In this document: positions 51,305 to 59,969 of the stretch, piece after piece
Numbering within the stretch: position 1 is the first letter of the stretch
Layout: every line of letters begins with the position of its first letter
Assembly (NCBI GenBank): GCA_964531095.1
Contig: CAZHED010000012.1
Span: 1-64,000, forward strand
Direction: 5' to 3'
Source: Palsa-1150 sp964531095
GTDB lineage: Bacteria; Myxococcota_A; Polyangia; Polyangiales; Polyangiaceae
DNA length: 64,000 nt
Notes under the pieces: model-generated
Told to the model about the DNA's origin: nothing
Databases searched by the model: none
What the model saw: the letters and a program-made list of their open reading frames with translations, nothing else
Position numbers and translations under genes: made by a program

Positions 51305-53125
51305 TTAGCCTACTTTGGCCACCGCGCTCGCCTTTTCTCGCACAACGTTGAACCGGCGCACGGGCCTTTCTTTTCCTTTTAGGGACCGCGCCTCGATCTC
51401 TTCCAGCTCGAAGCGGCCGCCCAACGCTGCCAGCGTCGCCTCGCTCACGACGATCTGCCCGGGAAGCGCGCTCGCGCACAGCCGCGCGCTCGTGTTCGCC
51501 GTGTCGCCCACCACCGTGTACGACAGCGCTTTCGAGCTTCCCACGTAGCCCACGACGCCGGGACCGGTGTGGATTCCGACGCCGACCGCGAGCGGCGGCT
51601 TGCCTTCGCCGACCCGCTGCCGGTTGAAGCGCCCGAGCACCTGCATTTGGTCGAGTGCGCATTGGACGCAGCGCACGGGGTCGTCTCGGTGCGCCAGAGG
51701 AGCGCCCCAGAAGGCCATGATCCCGTCGCCCATGAACTTGTCGAGCGTTCCCTCGTACTTGAACAGCGTCTCGACCATCAGCTCGAAATACTCGTTGAGC
51801 ATCTCGACGATCACCTCGGCCGCCGTTCCCTCGCTCATCTGCGTGAAGCCTCGGATGTCGCTATTGAAGATCGTCAGCTCTTGCACGAGCTGGCCGCCCT
51901 TCTTCACCTCGAGCTTGCCGCTGATCATCTGCTCGGCGACGTTGGGCGCGACGAGGCGCATGAAGCGGTCGCGCAGCACGATCTCTTGCTCGACCTTCTT
52001 GGCGAGGATCGTGTTCTCGATGAACATGGCCGCCTGCCCCGCGACCGACGTGATGACCTCGAGATCTTTCGGCTGAAACTGCGCCACCGACTCCGAATCG
52101 AGCCAGAGCACCCCCAGCACTTCTTTTTCGTTCTCATGCAAGAGGGGGACGACCATCGCGCTCGAGATCCGGTTGAGGATCATCGATTTGCCCTTGGAAG
52201 CGGCGAAATCCATCGATGCGTCGTGCGTCAGAACCCCCGCTCGCTCGCTCGTGACATGGTTCAAGATGGTCGAGCTGATCGGGATCGGCGCGTCGCTCCC
52301 GTCGCGACGCCGGGCGGCGCGGGGATGAAGGGTCCCGTCGTCCTCGCGCAAGAGGATGACGCCCCGGTCGGCCTTGGTGAACTTGAAGAGCGCGAGGAGG
52401 ATCTTGTCGAGCAGTCGGTCGAGCTCCCGCTCGAGCCCGATGTCGCGGGTCAGCTCCCACGTGATGCGCAGTCGCTCGTAGTCGAGCCGGAGCTGCTGCG
52501 GATCGTGCCCGACGGCGTCGAAGGGGAGGAAGCCCTTCGTGTGGGCGGCGATTTGGGTGCCGATCGATCGGGCCGCGTCGAGGACGTCGACCCGCGTCCC
52601 TCCGAAGTTGGGCGGTCGGCTGAAGGCCGCGCTCGCGGGTGTGACGGCCGACGGCGCAACGAGAGGCGGCCCCGACCATTGGGGGGGGCCGCCGACGGGG
52701 CCGACGACCGGTGTGGCCTGGGCCGCGGGCATCCCGGCGGTGGAGGGAACGCCGCGCCCCGACGCCGGTTGAGGGCGACCGGCGGGCGCCACGTGTTGCA
52801 CCGCACCCGGGCCCAGGGCAGGTGGGGGCGGGGAGGCCCCAGAGCCGTCGTCGTACCGCGCGCGGGTCGAGCCGAGGGCGATCTCGTCGCCGTGCTTGAG
52901 CGCCGTTTCGCCGCGGACGCGCTCTCCGTTGACGTAGGTTCCGTTCAGGCTTCCGAGATCGCGGAGCACGAATCGGCCGTCGCGCTGCTCCACGATGCAG
53001 TGCTCCTTCGATACGATCTTGTCGAGGAGCTGGATCGTGTTGTTCGGGTGGCGCCCGAGGCTGTTGATTGGGCGGAGCTCGATCGCCTGCTGTCCTTCGG
53101 CGGTTGCAAGGATCAGCTTCGCCAT
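51305..53125 (-). CDS. Adenylate/guanylate cyclase with FHA and GAF domains
   Basis: The 606-residue soluble protein starts with an FHA domain (SLGRHPNNTIQLLDKIVSKE, DLGSLNGTYVNGERV). A Pro/Ala/Gly linker follows, then a GAF domain (about 230-380: LLDKILLALFKFTKADRGVI, LGVLWLDSESVAQFQPKDLE), then a class III cyclase domain with metal Asp residues in FNSDIRGFT and KFMGDGIMAFWG. The closing motifs are AVGVGIHTGPGVVGYVG and YTVVGDTANTSARL. FHA binding of phosphoproteins and GAF ligand binding probably tune cAMP or cGMP synthesis. Specificity for ATP or GTP was not resolved. It is probably co-transcribed with accA. Confidence 0.93.
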   Translation of the reverse strand: MAKLILATAEGQQAIELRPINSLGRHPNNTIQLLDKIVSKEHCIVEQRDGRFVLRDLGSLNGTYVNGERVRGETALKHGDEIALGSTRARYDDGSGASPPPPALGPGAVQHVAPAGRPQPASGRGVPSTAGMPAAQATPVVGPVGGPPQWSGPPLVAPSAVTPASAAFSRPPNFGGTRVDVLDAARSIGTQIAAHTKGFLPFDAVGHDPQQLRLDYERLRITWELTRDIGLERELDRLLDKILLALFKFTKADRGVILLREDDGTLHPRAARRRDGSDAPIPISSTILNHVTSERAGVLTHDASMDFAASKGKSMILNRISSAMVVPLLHENEKEVLGVLWLDSESVAQFQPKDLEVITSVAGQAAMFIENTILAKKVEQEIVLRDRFMRLVAPNVAEQMISGKLEVKKGGQLVQELTIFNSDIRGFTQMSEGTAAEVIVEMLNEYFELMVETLFKYEGTLDKFMGDGIMAFWGAPLAHRDDPVRCVQCALDQMQVLGRFNRQRVGEGKPPLAVGVGIHTGPGVVGYVGSSKALSYTVVGDTANTSARLCASALPGQIVVSEATLAALGGRFELEEIEARSLKGKERPVRRFNVVREKASAVAKVG

Positions 53126-53170
53126 GCGGAGGGGTCCATGCTAGCGCGGCCCGTCCTTCGGGGACAGACA

Positions 53171-53295
53171 GAAGGCTGGTGTCTTCCGGCCGATCCCTTC
53201 GCGATCCCGCCGTCGGGGGTCGTCGCCCTACATGAGTAGGGCTCCTCGCCCCGCCGGCGGCCTCGCTCGGTCTCGACCGGAAGACACCAGCCTTC
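53171..53295. repeat. 125-bp palindromic element 1 (upstream of lon)
   Basis: The ends are inverted repeats of 23 bp with one mismatch: GAAGGCTGGTGTCTTCCGGC at the left (53171) and its complement at 53273-53295. Nested inside are CCGCCGTCGGGG/CCCCGCCGGCGG and a central CCCTAC-ATGA-GTAGGG hairpin. The whole element folds on itself. It lies in the divergent gap between the cyclase and lon genes. A related element occurs at 56352-56480. Confidence 0.65.
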
Positions 53296-53348
53296 CACTT
53301 GCACCTCCGAGCTGCGACCGAGAGCACCGAAGACGGGGCCCTTATCTT

Positions 53349-53442
53349 GAGCTTCGCGACCGGGATCCGGAGCGAATGGAGGCGACCGTGAGCTTCTCAA
53401 CCGCGACCCAGAGCTTCGCGACCGGGATTCGGGACCGAATGG
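53349..53442. repeat. Direct repeats of about 31 bp upstream of lon
   Basis: GAGCTTCGCGACCGGGATCC-GGAGCGAATGG (53349-53379) recurs as GAGCTTCGCGACCGGGATTC-GGGACCGAATGG (53411-53442), with a degenerate third copy starting GAGCTTCTCAACCGCGACCC at 53389. The period is about 62 bp. No gene is seen in the gap 53126-53529, so these could be regulator sites for lon or the cyclase gene. Confidence 0.55.
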
Positions 53443-53529
53443 CTCGGGCGTCCCCTGGAGCGGGGCTCCGGGCGAGACAAGTGCTAAGAGTTTGTGAATA
53501 CCGAGCATTCGCGCGGTAGACACGCACCG

Positions 53530-56337
53530 ATGCCCAACCGCCGACCGAGAGCACGAACGCCGCGAACAAAGGGTGAACCCAGCATCGCGCCCGGCGGCCT
53601 GCGAGAGGGCACGCTTCCGGCCTTGCCCGGGCACGGCCAGCACCGGATCGACCGCTCGCCCGTGCGTCCGGGAAACGGCGAGAGGCTCAAGCCGTGGAGC
53701 GAATCGCGGGACGGCGCGCCCGCCGCCGCGGCGCGATCGCTCTCGACCTACCGCGTGCGCCCCGAAGACGTGGTCGTGCGCACGGATCCGGCGCTCTTGC
53801 CCGAGGCGCCGCGCGAGAGCCGAGGGCTGCTCGAGCTCGTGCCGAGCGTCGCGCGACGCGCCCTCGAGCTCGGGCTCTCGTCGCGCGAGCCGAGCTTCCA
53901 CGTCTTCGTGGCGGCCGAGCCCGAAGTGATGATCGAAGACGACATCGTGCGGTACGCGGATCGCTTCGCCAGCGAACGCCCGACCCCGAACGACATCGTC
54001 TACGTCCACGATTTCGACCATCCCGAAGCCCCGCGTCCGCTGGTTCTCCCCCCGGGGGTCGGTCCCGCGCTCGTGCACGCGATGGACGCGCTCATCGAGG
54101 GGCTTCAGAGCGAGATCCCGGAGGTGGTCGAGGGCGAGGAGTTCAAGCGGGCGCACGCCCACCTCACCGGAGACCTCGAAAACAAGAACCGCGCGGTCAT
54201 CCACCAGCTCGAGTCACTCGCGAGGACGCTCGGTTTCGGCGTGCGCTCCGTGCACGGCGGGGTGCAGACCTTTCCCATTCTCCACGGAAAGCCGGTGAGC
54301 TCCGAGCAGTTCGACGTGCTGGACGAGTCGACCAAGCGTGCGCTCACCGACTCGGAGGAGAAGCTCACGCGCGAGGTCGAGAAGGCCGCGCGCCTCGTCC
54401 ACGCGCAGAGCGCCGGGTTCGAAGCCGCGCGCGAGGCGGCGTTCTCGAAGGCCGCCACCACGGTCATCGACAAGGCGATGAAGCAGATGGCGACCGACTT
54501 CGGCGAAGTCGGCAGCGACGTCCGTGCGTGGCTGGATCGGGTTCATCGAGCGCTCGTCGACGACTGGGATGATCTCGTCGAGCTCGACGAGGACGACCGC
54601 GAAGAGCGATCGCGCGAAGAGCGCGAGCGCGAAGACCCCGAGCTTGCCACGCGCCTCTCCCGCTTCAAGGTCAACTTGCTCGTCTCACACGAGCCGGGCT
54701 CGCCGGCGCCCGTCGTCTACGACACGAACCCGACGTACCCGAGCCTCTTCGGGTATCTCGAGCGGCGAGCGCGCTTCGGCGCGCTGCTCACGGATTTCAC
54801 CCGCATCCGCGCCGGTTCGTTGCACCGCGCGAGCGGCGGCGCGCTCGTCGTACGCGCCGCGGACTTGCTGACCGATCCGATCATCTGGGAGCGGATCAAG
54901 CGGGTTCTCCGCGAGCAGCGCATCGGCGCGGAGGATCCGCTCGGTCCGCTCGGCTTGTACGCGACGTCGCTTCGCCCCATGCCCGTTCCTCTCCGGGTCC
55001 GGGTGGTCCTGGTCGGGTCGCCGGAGCTCTACGCCCACTTGCTCGACGCCGACCCGGACTTCGCGTCGCTCTTCCGCGTGAAGATCGAGGTCGATCCGAT
55101 CATCCCGCGCTCCCCCAAGAGCCTGATCGCTCTCGATGGGTATCTCATGGCGATGGCGGCGGAGCGCCAGTGGGGCAAGTTCGATCGCGGAGCGCGCGCG
55201 CAGCTGCTCGATCTCGCGACGCGGCTTTCGGGCGATCGCGAGAAGCTCGCGCTCATGTTGTCACCCCTCGAAGAGACGATGGCCTTCGCCAGTGCGCTTG
55301 CTGCGGGCAAGGCGTTGGCGGGACCTGCGCAAGGCTCAGGACAGGGCGCGAGCGACGGCGCGGACCTCGAGCCGATGGGTCGTCCGTATCGCGCGTCGAT
55401 CACCCCGCCGCAGGTCAGCGTCGTCGTCGCCGAAGACATTCAAGCAGCCTGGCTCGAACGACGAGAGCGAGCGGGAAGCGCCGAGCGACACATTCGGGAG
55501 ATCACGCTTCGCGGGGAGGTCGCGCTCGACACGAGCGGCTGGCGTGTCGGTGTCGCCAACGGCCTGTCGGTGTTCAGCGCGGGCGACGTGGAGTTCGGGC
55601 AGCCGATGCGCATCACGGCCGTCGTCGGCATCGGGCGCGAAGGGATCATCGACGTGGAGCGCGAGGCGCAGCTCGGCGGGAGCATTCACACCAAGGGGGT
55701 CGCCATCTTGCGCGGTTACCTCACGCGCATGTTCGGGCAGGAGCGACCGCTCAGCCTCCGAGCGCAGCTCGCGTTCGAGCAGAGCTACGGAGAGATCGAC
55801 GGGGACAGCGCGAGCTCGAGCGAGCTTTTCGCGGTCTTGAGCGCGCTCGCCGACGTGGGGATCGACCAGGGCATCGCGGTCACCGGCAGCGTCAACCAGC
55901 TCGGCGAGCTGCAGGCGATCGGCGGCGTGTGCGCCAAGATCGAGGGGTTCTTCGATTTGTGCAAGGCGCGCGGGCTGACCGGAACGCAGGGCGTGCTCAT
56001 CCCGAGACCGAACCGGCCGCACCTCGTCTTGCGCGACGACGTGGCCGATGCGATCGCGCGCGGGCAGTTCTTTTTGTACGCGGTCGAAACGGCGGCGCAG
56101 GGGATCGAAATCCTCACCGGTGTGGCGGCCGGCGAGCGCGATGCGAGCGGGCGTTTCCCGGCGGCGAGCGTGTTCGGGCGGGTCGAACGGCGCATCATCG
56201 AGATCGCCGAGAAGCTTCGCGAGGCCGAAGGACACTTCGCGCCGGAGGCGCCCGAGGTGATGGAGGAGACACCTCCGGGGGAGGGGATCGAGGGCCGGAA
56301 GGCCCATTCGAAGGGTCGGGTTTTTCGGAGGATCTAG
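53530..56337 (+). CDS. Lon-family (LonC-like) ATP-dependent protease
   Basis: The protein is about 935 residues from ATG 53530; a GTG at 53494 or a later start are possible because the first 75 residues are low-complexity and basic. It follows the AAA_32/LonC layout: a helical, charged middle (DRVHRALVDDWDDLVELDED), the partial AAA+ core (SLHRASGGALVVRAADLLTD, PLRVRVVLVGSPELYAHLLD), and a Lon proteolytic domain with Ser760 in DGDSASSSEL and Lys803 in GGVCAKIEGFF, 43 residues apart as in Lon. A canonical Walker A was not found. It is a cytoplasmic quality-control or regulatory protease. Confidence 0.9.
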   Translation: MPNRRPRARTPRTKGEPSIAPGGLREGTLPALPGHGQHRIDRSPVRPGNGERLKPWSESRDGAPAAAARSLSTYRVRPEDVVVRTDPALLPEAPRESRGLLELVPSVARRALELGLSSREPSFHVFVAAEPEVMIEDDIVRYADRFASERPTPNDIVYVHDFDHPEAPRPLVLPPGVGPALVHAMDALIEGLQSEIPEVVEGEEFKRAHAHLTGDLENKNRAVIHQLESLARTLGFGVRSVHGGVQTFPILHGKPVSSEQFDVLDESTKRALTDSEEKLTREVEKAARLVHAQSAGFEAAREAAFSKAATTVIDKAMKQMATDFGEVGSDVRAWLDRVHRALVDDWDDLVELDEDDREERSREEREREDPELATRLSRFKVNLLVSHEPGSPAPVVYDTNPTYPSLFGYLERRARFGALLTDFTRIRAGSLHRASGGALVVRAADLLTDPIIWERIKRVLREQRIGAEDPLGPLGLYATSLRPMPVPLRVRVVLVGSPELYAHLLDADPDFASLFRVKIEVDPIIPRSPKSLIALDGYLMAMAAERQWGKFDRGARAQLLDLATRLSGDREKLALMLSPLEETMAFASALAAGKALAGPAQGSGQGASDGADLEPMGRPYRASITPPQVSVVVAEDIQAAWLERRERAGSAERHIREITLRGEVALDTSGWRVGVANGLSVFSAGDVEFGQPMRITAVVGIGREGIIDVEREAQLGGSIHTKGVAILRGYLTRMFGQERPLSLRAQLAFEQSYGEIDGDSASSSELFAVLSALADVGIDQGIAVTGSVNQLGELQAIGGVCAKIEGFFDLCKARGLTGTQGVLIPRPNRPHLVLRDDVADAIARGQFFLYAVETAAQGIEILTGVAAGERDASGRFPAASVFGRVERRIIEIAEKLREAEGHFAPEAPEVMEETPPGEGIEGRKAHSKGRVFRRI

Positions 56338-56351
56338 CACTAGAGCCTAAC

Positions 56352-56480
56352 GTAGAAGCCTGGTGATTTTCGTCGAGACCAAGCGATGCGTTCGGCGGCC
56401 GCGCGACGAATACTGCTGTATTTTGCGCGCGGCCGACCAAGCCAGCGCGCCGGTATCGGCGAAAATCACCAGGCTTCTAC
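56352..56480. repeat. 129-bp palindromic element 2 (downstream of lon)
   Basis: Perfect 21-bp inverted ends: GTAGAAGCCTGGTGATTTTC(G) at 56352-56372 and its complement at 56460-56480. Inner arms GGCCGCGCG/CGCGCGGCC flank a central AATAC-TGCT-GTATT hairpin. The terminal sequence matches element 1 in most positions (AGAAGsCTGGTG). It sits between convergent genes and its right arm supplies the stop codon of the radical SAM gene (56477-56479). Confidence 0.7.
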
Positions 56481-57931
56481 CGCGCGAATGCGCGGCGTGC
56501 GCGTGCGTCGAGCGCTCGAAGCGCGGGCTCGGCGCGCATTCCGGCTCTCGCGAAGAGCGCTTTGGCGCCGTGCTTCGCCGCCGCGAGCGACGGCCGTCCG
56601 GCCCGGCGGGCAAGCTGGAACGAGCGCACTTCGTTGACCACCCGCGCGACCGCGAGCTTGTAATAGATGGACGAGCGTGGACGTCGCAGCGCGAGATCGC
56701 GGTCGGTGCTCTCTTCCCACGGCCGCTTGTCGACGATGTCGTCGCGGATCTCCTCGTAGTAGGGCGTCCCTTTGATCGGGTAGGCGACCGTGATCGTGAA
56801 TTGGTCCGGGTCCGACCGCTTCAGGTGCTCGATCGTCGCGTCGATGTCGGCCTCGGTCTCGCCCGGGTACCCCAGCATGATGAACGTACCGGTTTCGATG
56901 CCGTGCTTCTTGCTGAGTTGAATCATTTCGCGTACGCGGTCGACTTTGACCCGACGATCCATGGCGTCGAGCACCTTCTGCGAGCCGCTCTCCGCGCCGA
57001 TCCAGACGCGGAAACAGCCCGATCGGCGCAGCAAGGCCACGGAGCGCTCGTCGAGCCGATCGGCTCGCGTGATGCACTCGTAAGGGATGGCGAGCGACCG
57101 TCGCTCGACCTCGGCCGTCAGCTCCTCTAGCCACCGGTGATTGATGGTAAAAACGTCATCCACGAACCAGAGCGAGTCGGGGTGGTACCGGTCGACGATG
57201 ATCTGCATCTCGTCCGCCACCTTCTTCGGGGAACGCCGGCGGTAGCTCGCGCCGTACACGGCCCGGCTGCACCAGCGGCAGCTGTACGGGCAGCCTCGCA
57301 TCGTGCTGATCGAGACGGCGTTCGATCCGTGGCGCGAGCGCCAGGCGTCGAGGTACGGGGCGAGATCCAGCGCGTCGCGTTTCGGCATCGGCAACTCGTC
57401 CAGGCTCCGCAAGAGGGCGCGCGGCGCGGCGCGCACGACTCGACCCTCGGGGTCACGAAAGACGATCCCCGCCACCCCCGCGAGCTCCTCGATGGCCGCC
57501 GCGTCCTCCGAGCCTCGCGCCCAGGCGGTAGACACGAGCGCGTGCATCGTCTCCTCGCCCTCGCCGACGACGATGGCGTCGGCGCCGTGCTCGAGGAATT
57601 TCTCGGCGTGGTGGGTGACTTCGGGTCCGCCGAGGACCACCCGGGTGCGCGAACGTCCCGGCTGACCGCGGATGAGGCGCACCAGCCGGAGCACGTTGCG
57701 TTTCGTCATGAGGTTCGTGTAGACCCCCACAACGTCGGGCTGCGCCCGGAGGAGATGGGCCTCGAGCGCCGCCCAGGTCGAAAACGTGGTGTCGAAGACC
57801 TCCGCCGCCACGCCGCGCTCCTCCAGGTACGCCGCGAGATAAAGGATCCCGAGCGGCGGGTAAGGGCGCATGATCTCTTGTTCCTTGCGGTCTTCCGCGA
57901 GGAAGTAGGCGTGCGTGAGGAGGACCTTCAT
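56477..57931 (-). CDS. B12-binding-domain radical SAM protein
   Basis: The 484-residue protein has an N-terminal cobalamin-binding-like domain (about 1-140: PYPPLGILYLAAYLEERGVA, DVVGVYTNLMTKRNVLRLVR, RVVLGGPEVTHHAEKFLEHG). The radical SAM core has Cys214, Cys218 and Cys221 in MRGCPYSCRWCSR for the 4Fe-4S cluster, then FVDDVFTINHRWLEEL and WIGAESGSQKVLDAMDRRVK. Relatives include methyltransferases such as BchE-like and hopanoid HpnP/HpnR types. The substrate is not identifiable. The last codons lie in palindromic element 2, so the C-terminus may have been altered by the element. Confidence 0.9.
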   Translation of the reverse strand: MKVLLTHAYFLAEDRKEQEIMRPYPPLGILYLAAYLEERGVAAEVFDTTFSTWAALEAHLLRAQPDVVGVYTNLMTKRNVLRLVRLIRGQPGRSRTRVVLGGPEVTHHAEKFLEHGADAIVVGEGEETMHALVSTAWARGSEDAAAIEELAGVAGIVFRDPEGRVVRAAPRALLRSLDELPMPKRDALDLAPYLDAWRSRHGSNAVSISTMRGCPYSCRWCSRAVYGASYRRRSPKKVADEMQIIVDRYHPDSLWFVDDVFTINHRWLEELTAEVERRSLAIPYECITRADRLDERSVALLRRSGCFRVWIGAESGSQKVLDAMDRRVKVDRVREMIQLSKKHGIETGTFIMLGYPGETEADIDATIEHLKRSDPDQFTITVAYPIKGTPYYEEIRDDIVDKRPWEESTDRDLALRRPRSSIYYKLAVARVVNEVRSFQLARRAGRPSLAAAKHGAKALFARAGMRAEPALRALDARARRAFAR

Positions 57932-58081
57932 GGCATGCGGCGGGCGCTTGCTGTGCGGAGCGGAGTATTACGCGCGACGTCCCGTCGGGTCCAAGCCGGC
58001 GACGAAACTCGTGCGACGCGCCCTTCAGCCCTTCAGAGGGGGAGACCTTCGCCGACACCGTGGTAGGATGCGCTCGCTCCT

Positions 58082-59965
58082 ATGTCCGAGTCTGTGGCGA
58101 TCGTCCACGACTGGCTCACCTCCATGCGGGGCGGTGAGCGAGTCGCCGAGGTCCTATGCGGGGTGTTTCCTCAAGCGGACCTTTTTACACTCACGTGGGA
58201 TCCCTCGCGACTTTCGCCCGTCCTGGCCGAGCGAAGGACGATCACCTCGCCCATCCATTGCGTGGCGCGCGCGCCCTTGGTGAGCGGTCGCTTTCGCGCG
58301 CTCTTGCCGCTTTTTCCGCTCGCCGTGGAGTCTTTCAATCTCGATCGCTACGCGCTGGTCATCTCCAGCAGCCATTGCGTCGCCATTGGCGCGATCGCGC
58401 CCCCGGCCGCGCTCCACGTGGCCTACGTTCACTCGACGCTCCGCTACGCGCGCGAGGCGCAGCGCACGTACGAGGCGAGCGTTCCGGGGGGTCCCGTCGG
58501 GCGCGCCCTTTTCCGCGGCACCGTTCACTACTTGCGCCGTTGGGAAGCGATGGCGTCCGCCCGGCCAGATGTGTTGATCGCCAACAGCACGTACACGCGC
58601 GAGCGCATTCGTGACTACTATCAGCGCGACGCGCTGGTGATCGCACCGCCCATCGATACGAGCCGCTTCGAGCGTGCGGCCGCGAGCATCGCGCCGCCCG
58701 ATGCGTCCGCGCCATTTCTCATGGTGTCGGCGCTGGTACCGAACAAGCGTGTCGACCTGGCCCTGCGGGCGTTTCAGGGAAGATCCGAGCGGCTGTTGGT
58801 CGTCGGCGAGGGACCGGAGCGAGCGCGTCTCGAGGGGCTTGCCACGCCCAACGTGACTCTCCTCGCGCGGGTCGGTGAGGCCGAGTTGGCCCGGCTCTAC
58901 GCGAGCTGCCGAGCGCTGCTCCACACCGGGGTCGACGACTTCGGAATGGTGATGGTCGAGGCGCTGGCGGCCGGAAAGCCGGTGATCGCCTCCGCGGAGG
59001 GCGGGGCGCTCGACATCGTCCGCGACGGGGAGACCGGTCTGCTCATCGAGGCGCCGACCGTCGAAGCGGTTCGCGCGTCGCTCGACCGCTTCTCGCGCCT
59101 GTCCGGCGCGTTCGAGCCCCACGCGCTCCAGCAGTTCGCGAAGCGCTTCGATCGGGCGCATTTCGAGCGACGGTTCGCGGAGGCGATCGAAGAGGGTCGG
59201 CGGCAGCGCCGCAACGGCAAGTCGAACGGCGTCCACGGCGCCAACGGCGTCCAGAGCGCCAACGGCGTTCACGGCACCACGCGGCTGATCGACGTTCCCG
59301 TCGTTCGACGGCCGGACGCATCGAGGGCCCCCGCCGGCCCGGTCGCGGTCAAGCCGAACGGACGGCACGACTCGAAGTGGCCTTCGATGGGGCGCCACGT
59401 CGCGAGCCACCCGCGCGCGGGACTGGTAGCCAAGCGCCTCGCGGACATCGCGCTCGCAGCATCCGGGCTGGTGGTGACCGCGCCGCTCATGGCCTCTCTC
59501 GCCGTGCTCATCCCCCTCGACTCGCCTGGGCCGTCGCTCTTCTATCAGCGCCGCCCCGGGCTCCACCAGCGCCCCTTCACGCTCGTCAAGCTGCGCACGA
59601 TGGACGCGCAGGGTCGGGTCACCCGCTTGGGTCGCATCTTGCGCCCGCTCGGCCTCGACGAGCTGCCGCAGCTGTGGAACGTTCTCAAGGGCGACATGAG
59701 CCTCATCGGCCCGCGGCCCGAAGTCCTCGAGCGCGCTGTCCGCTACGAGGGAGAGCTTCCGGGCTACGGCACGCGTCACCTGATGCGCCCGGGGATCACC
59801 GGCTGGGCGCAGGTCAACGGGCTGCGTGGCGACGTGTCGATCGCCGAGCGGCTGGAGTTCGACATGCATTACCTGCGAGAATGGAATCTGGCGCTCGACG
59901 GCCGCATTCTGCTGCGCACCGTGTCGACGGTGCTGGGTGACACGCTTCGCGATCTACGAGGCTAA
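58082..59965 (+). CDS. Fusion of GT4 glycosyltransferase and polyprenyl-phosphate sugar transferase
   Basis: The protein is 627 residues. The first 375 form a GT-B glycosyltransferase (VAIVHDWLTSMRGGERVAEV, AYVHSTLRYAREAQR, LVPNKRVDLALRAFQG, EALAAGKPVIASAEGGALDI). A linker with repeats (NGVHGANGVQSANGVHG) leads to a bacterial sugar transferase domain (about 435-627: one membrane helix, TLVKLRTMDAQGRV, LDELPQLWNVLKGDMSLIGP, PGITGWAQVNG). The second half would put the first sugar-phosphate on a lipid carrier and the first half would add a sugar, so one polypeptide may start and extend a surface glycan. ATG 58082 is 150 bp from the divergent radical SAM gene. Confidence 0.92.
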   Translation: MSESVAIVHDWLTSMRGGERVAEVLCGVFPQADLFTLTWDPSRLSPVLAERRTITSPIHCVARAPLVSGRFRALLPLFPLAVESFNLDRYALVISSSHCVAIGAIAPPAALHVAYVHSTLRYAREAQRTYEASVPGGPVGRALFRGTVHYLRRWEAMASARPDVLIANSTYTRERIRDYYQRDALVIAPPIDTSRFERAAASIAPPDASAPFLMVSALVPNKRVDLALRAFQGRSERLLVVGEGPERARLEGLATPNVTLLARVGEAELARLYASCRALLHTGVDDFGMVMVEALAAGKPVIASAEGGALDIVRDGETGLLIEAPTVEAVRASLDRFSRLSGAFEPHALQQFAKRFDRAHFERRFAEAIEEGRRQRRNGKSNGVHGANGVQSANGVHGTTRLIDVPVVRRPDASRAPAGPVAVKPNGRHDSKWPSMGRHVASHPRAGLVAKRLADIALAASGLVVTAPLMASLAVLIPLDSPGPSLFYQRRPGLHQRPFTLVKLRTMDAQGRVTRLGRILRPLGLDELPQLWNVLKGDMSLIGPRPEVLERAVRYEGELPGYGTRHLMRPGITGWAQVNGLRGDVSIAERLEFDMHYLREWNLALDGRILLRTVSTVLGDTLRDLRG

Positions 59966-59969
59966 GCCG

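Noticed and set aside
58154..59869. Minus-strand open frame of 571 codons
   Set aside because: It is antisense to the glycosyltransferase fusion gene, with Arg/His/Gln-rich shadow composition.
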